A DNA stretch of 7,006 bases, taken from NCBI GenBank assembly GCA_946185785.1, contig CAMHKP010000020.1:1-7006 (forward strand). Reading direction: 5' to 3'. Positions 1-4,166 of the stretch are shown here, in pieces (positions within the stretch are counted from its first letter, which is position 1; the number at the start of each line of letters is the position of its first letter). Below the pieces are notes generated by a model. That model saw only the letters and a list, made by a program, of their open reading frames with translations. It ran no database searches and had not been told where the DNA came from. Source of the stretch: an uncultured Alphaproteobacteria bacterium. Its GTDB lineage: Bacteria; Pseudomonadota; Alphaproteobacteria; Rs-D84. A program made the position numbers and the translations under genes.

Positions 1-27
1 TCCTTTCTGTTGAAAAAGTACAGGTTT

Positions 28-55
28 ATTATAAGAGAATATAGTCCGTTGGCAA
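28..55 (-). promoter_or_regulatory. Sigma-70-type promoter for a leftward gene beyond the left edge
   Basis: Reading leftward, a TTGCCA -35 box (50-55) is followed after 16 bases by a perfect TATAAT -10 box (28-33). Transcription would start near position 21. A purine-rich AGAAAGGA ribosome binding site lies at 1-8, right at the window edge, so a gene starting just outside the window on the minus strand is expected. The gene itself is not visible. The promoter sits immediately after the yraN stop codon, so that gene need not depend on yraN transcription. Confidence 0.5.
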
Positions 56-63
56 GTGTTTTT

Positions 64-414
64 TTATAATGCACCACGCGCCCAATATATGCGCAGACCA
101 CATACCAACATCGCATCAAAACGCGTGTCCCCAGACCAACTGGTACGTGAAATAAAGTTTTCAGCAGCGCGTCGCAGACGCACACTTTGTGCTGGTGTAA
201 TTGCCGCCCAAGCGGCTTCAACATTTGGACGACGTTTGACCTCTACAAAAATAATCAAGTTTTTTCGGCGGGCAATAATATCTATTTCTGCACGCCCGGT
301 ATTGCGGCCGGTAATATAGCGCGACCGCACAATGCGAAATCCATGAATTCGCAAATACATACGTGCCCAAAATTCAGCAAAAAGTCCAGTTTCATAACTG
401 TTCATAATGGGCAT
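64..414 (-). CDS. yraN: YraN/UPF0102-family nuclease-like protein
   Basis: A 116-residue protein of usual YraN length, with a restriction-endonuclease-like fold expected from the family. The family's PD-(D/E)xK-type residues are visible: E43 and D45 in RAEIDIIARR, and E58-V-K60 in the strand LIIFVEVKRR. The C-terminal part has the family pattern RFDAMLV (residues 98-104) followed by an aromatic strand. The cellular role of YraN proteins is poorly defined. A cytoplasmic, DNA-acting role is inferred from the fold; there is no signal peptide. The start is uncertain: ATG at 414 and ATG at 405 (Met4) are both in frame and neither has a good ribosome binding site. A promoter-like element overlaps the first ATG (see 413-441), which favours the second. 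The gene is divergent from the tail-fibre-like gene at 461. Family assignment is confident; function is not. Confidence 0.88.
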   Translation of the reverse strand: MPIMNSYETGLFAEFWARMYLRIHGFRIVRSRYITGRNTGRAEIDIIARRKNLIIFVEVKRRPNVEAAWAAITPAQSVRLRRAAENFISRTSWSGDTRFDAMLVCGLRIYWARGAL

Positions 415-441
415 TATAAAATTTTTCTATACTTCAAACAA
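413..441 (-). promoter_or_regulatory. Candidate yraN promoter overlapping its first ATG
   Basis: Leftward, TTGTTT (436-441) and a perfect TATAAT (413-418) are separated by 17 bases. The -10 box overlaps the upstream ATG of yraN, and seven bases separate it from the in-frame ATG at 405. If this promoter is used, the transcript would begin at or next to that second ATG, giving a leaderless mRNA. This is inferred from spacing alone. Confidence 0.35.
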
Positions 442-460
442 TCAGAAAAAGGAATAAATT

Positions 461-958
461 ATGTCAAAACAAATTCAATTTAGACGTGGTACCAGTACCG
501 AACATGAAAACTTTACTGGTGCAATTGGCGAAATCACAGTTGATACGACAAACAAAACAATTCGTGTTCACGACGGGGAAACGCCAGGTGGCACAGTATT
601 AGCAAAGCAGAGCGAGATACCAGACATCGCGGGCGCAGATTACGTGATTGAAAGTCAATTACCCACCGCAGCAAACAATTATACGTGGTACAGAAAATAT
701 AAATCAGGCTGGGTCGAACAGGGTGGTTGCGCACCAACAATAAACGACGGACCATGGACAATCACATTACCAATAGAAATGGCAGATAATCATTATTCAA
801 GCGTTATTACACGCGAATACACAACATACGGTGGTACCACAACTGACTATGCGTACGATGCTGTATGGGTCAAGACCGCTACAGGATTTAATTGTTGGGA
901 AAAGTGGACGGGCTCAATAGCACTTAATTGGCATGTGTCGGGTATGGCTGCATCATAA
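461..958 (+). CDS. Phage tail-fibre-like protein with Mtd-type N-terminal domain
   Basis: A 165-residue protein with no signal peptide or membrane segment. Residues 3-45 match the short N-terminal module found in many phage tail fibres and in the Bordetella phage major tropism determinant: IQFRRGTSTEHENFTG, then GEITVDTTNKTIRVHDG and PGG. The rest is rich in Tyr, Trp and Thr. WYRKYKSGWVEQGG (76-89), TITLPIEM (100-107) and WHVSGM (157-162) resemble the receptor-side C-terminal domain of tail fibres. The start is well placed, with AAAAAGGA seven bases upstream. Neighbours are chromosomal (yraN, then a converging secretion operon), and no other phage gene is visible in the window. It could be a leftover of a prophage, a gene recruited for a tail-like particle or surface protein, or a cargo gene. 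Domain class is fairly sure; role is unknown. Confidence 0.8.
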   Translation: MSKQIQFRRGTSTEHENFTGAIGEITVDTTNKTIRVHDGETPGGTVLAKQSEIPDIAGADYVIESQLPTAANNYTWYRKYKSGWVEQGGCAPTINDGPWTITLPIEMADNHYSSVITREYTTYGGTTTDYAYDAVWVKTATGFNCWEKWTGSIALNWHVSGMAAS

Positions 959-961
959 AAA

Positions 962-1741
962 TTAAAATGCATATGATTTTGCAGGAAAATTAACACGTGC
1001 ATCCATCACGTTTTGTGCGGAATCGTTCGCGTGAAGACCATTGTCTAATAATTCCAATGCGCCATAGTATGCTGTCATCACTGGATCAAATGCGTTGTTT
1101 GATGAAACCCATTTGTCTGAACCAGAATTTGGTGCACCATATTTATCCAACACATTCGCCCAAAACGACAGAATCTTTTTTTGGCGTTGGTCTTCGAATT
1201 TTGCGCCTTCACCGTCAAGGTCGTTTACATCATTGTTATATTCAATACGCCAAACCTTGTTATCGGTTGCATTGCTGGTAAAATAAATATCAAGTGTTTC
1301 ACCGGTAAGTTCGCGTACCAAATGATATTCTGATGCGTACATCAGTCCGCGATTTTTTGCCAATGTGCGAATACACTGTTCCAATTGGTCGGGGGCAAAA
1401 ATGTTTTGTTGTTGGCATTCATAGTCCAAATTGTATCGCCATTCTGGTGCAATTGTGTACACAACCGCGTCCGTTGTACGTGGCGCATAAAGCCCACCAT
1501 TTGAAAACAACATGTGTACATCGTCAAACGACATCCCCAGCATAACACCGGCAATATCAAATGAAGAAACATTTGCAGGATTTTCACCAGGGTTCAGTGT
1601 GTGTGATGCTGTTGTTATATCACTGGTGGTGGCGGTATCAATTGCGAAGTTGTCAAAATCAAAATCGTCGTCGCTTTCAGCATAAGCAGGGGCGACATTC
1701 GCCACCACAATCATTAGTAAAAATATAATGCGTTTAATCAT
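962..1741 (-). CDS. Secreted protein of unknown function, last gene of the VirB8-like operon
   Basis: A 259-residue protein with a clear Sec signal peptide: Lys3-Arg4, a hydrophobic core from residue 5 to 19, and a likely cut after AYA (residue 21). The mature start is acidic (SDDDFDFDNF) and is followed by a Thr/Ser-rich linker to about residue 60. A folded region begins at FDIAGVMLGMSFDDV (61-75), and later segments include VWRIEYNN (163-170) and LDKYGAP (198-204). This 'G-V-x-L-G-M, then strand, then KYG-P' layout recurs in small periplasmic proteins of unknown role. Two cysteines (C109, C123) could form a disulfide. It is not recognisably VirB9, although VirB9 would be expected at this point of a type IV operon. 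Its start overlaps the end of the upstream gene by 8 bases, indicating translational coupling. The stop lies three bases from that of the converging tail-fibre-like gene, and no terminator is visible between them. Confidence 0.8.
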   Translation of the reverse strand: MIKRIIFLLMIVVANVAPAYAESDDDFDFDNFAIDTATTSDITTASHTLNPGENPANVSSFDIAGVMLGMSFDDVHMLFSNGGLYAPRTTDAVVYTIAPEWRYNLDYECQQQNIFAPDQLEQCIRTLAKNRGLMYASEYHLVRELTGETLDIYFTSNATDNKVWRIEYNNDVNDLDGEGAKFEDQRQKKILSFWANVLDKYGAPNSGSDKWVSSNNAFDPVMTAYYGALELLDNGLHANDSAQNVMDARVNFPAKSYAF

Positions 1742-2396
1742 TCGTTATGTTTTCCACATTCATAACACCGAACCTGAAAATAATCGCAGGATCATACCCA
1801 GATTCAAATCTATTATAACTATGTTTCAAAAAATGTCCAACATCTATTGTTTCACGTGTGCCTGGGGCATAAAACACGTCCATAAGCAACGTTCCGTGTG
1901 TAATTGTGGGGACTGCATTCATGTCATTCGGGGTATCCCAAGTATACAGTGCATACGGAACAACCCAATAATCGCTGTCTGCTGGTTTGAATATTTCACC
2001 GTCTATTTCAACCATACGCATTTTCTTTTCTTCAGCCAGTTTTTGAATTTCTTCGGCAGTGGTGGCAGCCCAATTTTTGAAAACTTCCGCTGTGGACATA
2101 CTGGCCAGTGTTGAACTGCGCATAGTGCGTTTTGCAATGTCTTCGACATCTGGAATCGCATAGAAATATTCATTAACATATTTTTTTATCAGCATTTCGC
2201 GCATTGCGGTTTCGCCAATTTGTGATGGTGTTTCAGGCGCACCAGTGCGTTCAACAGAACGCAGGTTTCGTTGGAAAAAATACGTGCTAATAGAACTAGT
2301 TTTTGCAGAATCATAAATTGCAGATGTCAAAAATAGCATTGCAATTATCAGTGCAATCAAAACTAAACCGCCCAAAAACATAATCAGTTTTTTCAT
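1734..2396 (-). CDS. VirB8-like single-pass membrane protein, second copy
   Basis: A 220-residue protein with an N-terminal membrane anchor (residues 4-26, flanked by Lys2-Lys3) and a mostly polar domain expected in the periplasm. Size and layout (short cytoplasmic tip, one helix, about 190-residue soluble domain with helices first and strands later) fit VirB8, whose periplasmic part has an NTF2-like fold and links inner-membrane parts of type IV secretion systems. Segments include MLIKKYVNEYFYAIPD (68-83) and the strand-rich HGTLLMDVFYAP (167-178). Sequence similarity to classical VirB8 is weak, so the assignment rests on layout and on the neighbour just upstream, which has the same design. 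Its ATG overlaps the previous gene's TGA by four bases (ATGA), and its own end overlaps the next start by eight bases. It may be a divergent paralogue forming a mixed complex with the first copy. Confidence 0.6.
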   Translation of the reverse strand: MKKLIMFLGGLVLIALIIAMLFLTSAIYDSAKTSSISTYFFQRNLRSVERTGAPETPSQIGETAMREMLIKKYVNEYFYAIPDVEDIAKRTMRSSTLASMSTAEVFKNWAATTAEEIQKLAEEKKMRMVEIDGEIFKPADSDYWVVPYALYTWDTPNDMNAVPTITHGTLLMDVFYAPGTRETIDVGHFLKHSYNRFESGYDPAIIFRFGVMNVENITND

Positions 2397-3082
2397 TTGT
2401 CCATTCTGTACGCGTTAAAATCAGCAATGTGATACCCCATTGTATTAGGATATGCTTTTATATCACGAGCAACCTTGACATACGCCATGATGTCCATAGT
2501 GCCATTATTCGTTAAAACGGGTACCTGAATTCGCCAAGTGCCCCCAGCAATACCAATTGTGCCGACAGGTGCTATACGAATATTATTTTTTTCTGGTGTC
2601 CAGAATTCTTTAGATTCAAACAATGCCAGATATGTTGGTAAAATATTTTCTTTGAAACGAGTAAACAAACCATCGCTTGTAACGCAATACAATTTACATG
2701 GTGTTGAACCATCTGTGGTATAGCAATCGGTGCGGGCACAAGATGTATCCCATGCTTCTTCGTTTGTATCAGCATCGCTTGATATAGTGAACCAATCTTG
2801 AATAAATTTCCAGACAAGTGATTCTTGGATTACTTGGTCGTGGGTCATTTCCAGTTTTAGTTGTGTATCCCCAGGTTTAATAACCATCCATTCATCATTT
2901 GTTCCGCCCGTTGATAAAATGTATGGTTCAACGCGTGCCGAGCGAATTGTCCATATCAGTAATCCACATAAAAATATAATGATCAAAAAACCAGACATTA
3001 TTCCAATGCCCATAGCGCGGGAAACAGCAATGCTTTTTCCCGCCGCAAAAGTCGGTACATTATAATCGTCTGGATAATTCAA
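2393..3082 (-). CDS. VirB8-like type IV secretion inner-membrane protein, first copy
   Basis: A 229-residue protein with a short cytoplasmic N-terminus, one membrane helix at about 25-47, then VEPYILSTGG (51-60). The latter resembles the PYV-x-x-V-D segment that follows the helix in VirB8 proteins. The soluble domain has HDQVIQESLVWKFIQDWFTI (81-100), then a Cys-rich stretch, then strands around TWRIQVPVL (182-190), consistent with the NTF2-like fold of VirB8. The start is TTG, with GGGGGGA five bases upstream and no better in-frame start nearby. Four cysteines lie close together (C115, C120, C129, C133) in what would be the oxidising periplasm, so two disulfides are plausible; I do not recall this from textbook VirB8. 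It follows the small lipoprotein gene by 30 bases and overlaps the next gene by four. VirB4, VirB9, VirB10 and VirD4 are not in the window. Confidence 0.68.
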   Translation of the reverse strand: MNYPDDYNVPTFAAGKSIAVSRAMGIGIMSGFLIIIFLCGLLIWTIRSARVEPYILSTGGTNDEWMVIKPGDTQLKLEMTHDQVIQESLVWKFIQDWFTISSDADTNEEAWDTSCARTDCYTTDGSTPCKLYCVTSDGLFTRFKENILPTYLALFESKEFWTPEKNNIRIAPVGTIGIAGGTWRIQVPVLTNNGTMDIMAYVKVARDIKAYPNTMGYHIADFNAYRMDK

Positions 3083-3087
3083 TGTCG

Positions 3088-3094
3088 TCCCCCC
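3088..3094 (-). promoter_or_regulatory. Ribosome binding site supporting the TTG start at 3082
   Basis: Six Gs followed by A (GGGGGGA) lie five bases before the TTG codon at 3082. No ATG or GTG in the same frame is placed as well, so this site decides the start of the first VirB8-like gene. The operon's first gene has a similar G-rich site (AAGGGGGA) before its ATG, suggesting a shared style of initiation signal. Confidence 0.6.
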
Positions 3095-3112
3095 AACAAC
3101 ACCAATGCGTCA

Positions 3113-3259
3113 TTATGCTTGGAACACCATGATGCATGCGCATGGGCTTAATTTCAATTCGTTGTTGTCATAACCAACACTGACCGGTTCACGGTCGTAA
3201 ACCTGACCACAGCCAGCAAGTGCAAGTGCGACAAACAGTCCCAAAATCACTTTCTTCAT
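3113..3259 (-). CDS. Small lipoprotein, VirB7-like, first gene of the VirB8-like operon
   Basis: A 48-residue protein easily missed because of its length. It starts MKKVILGLFVALALAGCGQV: two lysines, a hydrophobic core and the lipobox L14-A15-G16-C17, so the mature protein is a 32-residue lipoprotein beginning at C17. The mature part includes YDREPVSVGYDNN and ends SPCACIMVFQA, with C40 and C42 forming a CxC pair. Small lipoproteins directly before virB8 are typical of VirB7, which joins VirB9 in the outer-membrane ring of type IV systems, in Agrobacterium through a cysteine disulfide. The assignment is by size, lipobox and position, not by sequence similarity. An AAGGGGGA site lies about 7 bases upstream of ATG and a strong promoter 26 bases upstream. 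Alternatives are an entericidin-like or unrelated small lipoprotein. Confidence 0.72.
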   Translation of the reverse strand: MKKVILGLFVALALAGCGQVYDREPVSVGYDNNELKLSPCACIMVFQA

Positions 3260-3284
3260 AATTCTTTTCCCCCTTAATAAGTTG

Positions 3285-3314
3285 ATTATAAAAAAATTAC
3301 GAATACCACGTCAA
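3285..3314 (-). promoter_or_regulatory. Strong sigma-70 promoter of the VirB7/VirB8-like operon
   Basis: Leftward, TTGACG (3309-3314, five of six consensus bases) and a perfect TATAAT (3285-3290) are 18 bases apart, with an AT-rich spacer. Transcription would begin near 3278, giving a leader of about 20 bases that includes the AAGGGGGA ribosome binding site. An intrinsic terminator ends only 15 bases before the -35 box, so the operon is insulated from the tRNA transcript. The near-consensus match suggests constitutive expression. No operator is evident. Confidence 0.75.
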
Positions 3315-3328
3315 CAGTAATTTATAGC

Positions 3329-3360
3329 AAAAAAATAACACCCCACGAAAGTGGGATGTT
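3329..3360 (-). terminator. Intrinsic terminator beyond the partial tRNA copy
   Basis: On the minus strand, AACATCCCAC and GTGGGGTGTT form a ten-pair stem (one G-U pair) around a TTTC loop, followed by A and seven Ts (3335-3329). On the plus strand the stem has one C-A mismatch and is followed by CTTTTTT, so it may work weakly in both directions. It lies eight bases past the CCA of the truncated tRNA-Leu copy, where a tRNA terminator would be expected. Confidence 0.75.
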
Positions 3361-3367
3361 CTTTTTT

Positions 3368-3384
3368 CTGGTGGCCCTGATCGG
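3368..3384 (-). repeat. 17-base copy of the tRNA-Leu 3' end, possible attachment-site scar
   Basis: On the minus strand this reads CCGATCAGGGCCACCAG. It is identical to 3513-3529, the last T-stem strand, acceptor strand, discriminator A and CCA of tRNA-Leu plus one base. The two copies are direct repeats 145 bases apart, and similarity stops at both ends. Many integrases recombine at the 3' ends of tRNA genes and leave such duplications. The copy cannot be a tRNA, since no 5' part precedes it. A partial duplication of the tRNA gene unrelated to integration is the alternative. Confidence 0.6.
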
Positions 3385-3385
3385 T

Positions 3386-3469
3386 CCCGGATCGTGTCCG
3401 GGATGACAACAAATTGCATGCGCAATTTATTTTTACTGCACTTCGTTTGTAAAAATCGTCCGATCCGGG
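3386..3469. repeat. Nested palindromic element between the tRNA 3'-end repeats
   Basis: Four inverted repeats are packed into 84 bases. CCCGGATCG (3386-3394) pairs with CGATCCGGG (3461-3469) as outer arms. CCCGGA-TCGTG-TCCGGG (3386-3402) is an internal hairpin sharing the left arm. AAATTGC-ATGC-GCAATTT (3411-3428) and TTTTTAC...GTAAAAA (3430-3436 with 3449-3455) lie in the middle. The GC-rich CCCGGATCGTGTCCGGGATGAC part resembles palindromic repeats dispersed between genes in many alphaproteobacteria. No protein-coding potential is convincing. It could be a small non-autonomous mobile element or the core of a repetitive extragenic element; copy number elsewhere is unknown. Confidence 0.6.
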
Positions 3470-3477
3470 CGGGAAAC

Positions 3478-3502
3478 AAAAAAAGACACCATTTGGTGTC
3501 TT
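3478..3502 (-). terminator. Intrinsic terminator of tRNA-Leu
   Basis: On the minus strand AAGACACC and GGTGTCTT form an eight-pair stem around AAAT, followed immediately by a seven-T tract (3484-3478) that also supplies the last stem bases. It lies about a dozen bases after the tRNA CCA end and is suitably placed to end the rpmB-tRNA transcript. Confidence 0.8.
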
Positions 3503-3513
3503 CTTTGTTATCC

Positions 3514-3598
3514 TGGTGGCCCTGATCGGACTTGAACCGATACTCCTTGCAGAACTTGATTTTGAGTCAAGCGCGTCTACCAATTCCGCCACAGGGCC
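3514..3598 (-). tRNA. tRNA-Leu(CAA)
   Basis: An 85-base class II tRNA with encoded CCA (3514-3516). The acceptor strands GGCCCTG (3592-3598) and CAGGGCC (3518-3524) pair fully. The anticodon stem CTTGA/TCAAG encloses the loop CTCAAAA, giving anticodon CAA, which reads UUG leucine codons. A long variable arm and the T-arm ATCGG-TTCAAGT-CCGAT follow, as expected for tRNA-Leu. It lies 23 bases downstream of the rpmB stop on the same strand with no clear promoter between, so it is probably made from the rpmB transcript and trimmed by RNases. Its 3' end is duplicated at 3368-3384. Confidence 0.96.
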
Positions 3599-3621
3599 AT
3601 AACCCAACCAAGTGCGTGCGA

Positions 3622-3999
3622 TTACTTCGCAGCAGCTTTCTTGGATTCAACCTTTTTTACCAGACGGGCACTACGGTTTGCCTTGTGCGCTGGCTTCTTA
3701 GCAGGCTTTTCAGCAACTGCGCCAGTTTTCTTGGCAATAGCTTTCTTGATTGCCGCCATTTCTGGTGTTAAGCGCGATACAGGCTTTGCCATAACATATG
3801 CGTCCAATCCGCCATGTTTTGTCAAAGTACGCAGACCAGCCGTTGACAAGCGCAACGAAAAGTCGCGATTCAAAATATCGCTGTGAAATTTTAATTTTTG
3901 CAAATTTGGCAAAAATGTGCGCTTTGTGTGGCGCATAGAGTGGGAAACGTTCATCCCAACTTCTGTCTTTTTACCTGTAACATTACATACACGTGGCAT
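3622..3999 (-). CDS. rpmB: 50S ribosomal protein L28 with long basic C-terminal tail
   Basis: A 125-residue L28, a structural protein of the large ribosomal subunit. The conserved start PRVCNVTGK (2-10) and the central VSHSMRHTKRTFLPNLQ (18-34), with the TKR-x-FLPNL block, identify the family. LRLSTAGLRTLTKHGGLDAY (49-68) matches the alphaproteobacterial form, which keeps HGGLDA. Bacterial L28 is usually about 60-100 residues; here the region after about residue 88 (KKTGAVAEKPAKKPAHK..., ending KKAAAK) is an Ala/Lys/Pro tail likely to be disordered and RNA-binding. The ATG at 3999 has AAAGGA eight bases upstream. It is followed directly by tRNA-Leu, so translation components appear to share a transcript. 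It is divergent from clpB, with promoter candidates for both in 4000-4166. Confidence 0.96.
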   Translation of the reverse strand: MPRVCNVTGKKTEVGMNVSHSMRHTKRTFLPNLQKLKFHSDILNRDFSLRLSTAGLRTLTKHGGLDAYVMAKPVSRLTPEMAAIKKAIAKKTGAVAEKPAKKPAHKANRSARLVKKVESKKAAAK

Positions 4000-4027
4000 A
4001 TCTTAATCCTTTATAACTGCGCCCCAA

Positions 4028-4054
4028 TTTATAACAAAAAACGCATAAAGTCAA
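4028..4054 (-). promoter_or_regulatory. Candidate rpmB promoter
   Basis: Leftward, TTGACT (4049-4054) matches the -35 consensus in five of six positions. TATAAA (4028-4033) serves as -10, with a short 15-base spacer. The transcript would start near 4021, leaving a leader of about 20 bases that contains the AAAGGA ribosome binding site at 4007-4012. The short spacer lowers confidence; ATAAAT one base on gives 16. Confidence 0.5.
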
Positions 4055-4106
4055 GAAATGTTTTTATTTTTTCAATCTTTTCTTTATCTGGCATTGTTTC
4101 CCATAT

Positions 4107-4138
4107 CTTGAAAGGCAAAAAAATGAAACTATATATAG
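4107..4138 (+). promoter_or_regulatory. Candidate heat-shock (sigma-32-like) promoter of clpB
   Basis: CTTGAAA (4107-4113) equals the sigma-32 -35 consensus. After 15 bases comes CTATATATAG (4129-4138), which resembles the CYTATNT-type -10 region of alphaproteobacterial RpoH promoters more than the E. coli CCCCAT form. Transcription would start near 4143, about 24 bases before the clpB ATG. clpB genes are classical RpoH targets, which supports the reading. The same bases can also be read as a weak sigma-70 promoter (TTGAAA, TATATA), so the choice of sigma factor is inference. Confidence 0.5.
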
Positions 4139-4166
4139 CAACGATAAAAACAATGGGGGCATAGTT

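Noticed and set aside
461..958. Target protein of a diversity-generating retroelement, because of the Mtd-type N-terminus
   Set aside because: No reverse transcriptase, template repeat or C-type-lectin-like variable end is visible; the N-terminal module alone is common in ordinary tail fibres.
1342..1587. Leftward frame of 81 codons inside the secreted-protein gene
   Set aside because: It lies wholly within the longer gene with a signal peptide and operon coupling, and has low-complexity, Cys/Leu-rich content typical of an out-of-frame reading.
3337..3500. Two hairpins in the tRNA region considered as a short CRISPR array
   Set aside because: The hairpins differ in sequence, there are only two, and each is followed by a T tract on the minus strand, so they are terminators.
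3311..3607. Leftward open frame of 98 codons across the tRNA, both terminators and the palindromic element
   Set aside because: It is read through tRNA-Leu and hairpin sequences; its residues are translations of those RNAs and repeats, with no ribosome binding site or family resemblance.
4035..4166. Possible frameshifted or missing ClpB N-domain upstream of the start
   Set aside because: The frame is open but has no start codon, and its translation (Phe/Asn/Lys-rich) bears no resemblance to a ClpB N-domain. Only about 170 bases separate clpB from rpmB, too few for an N-domain of about 145 residues.
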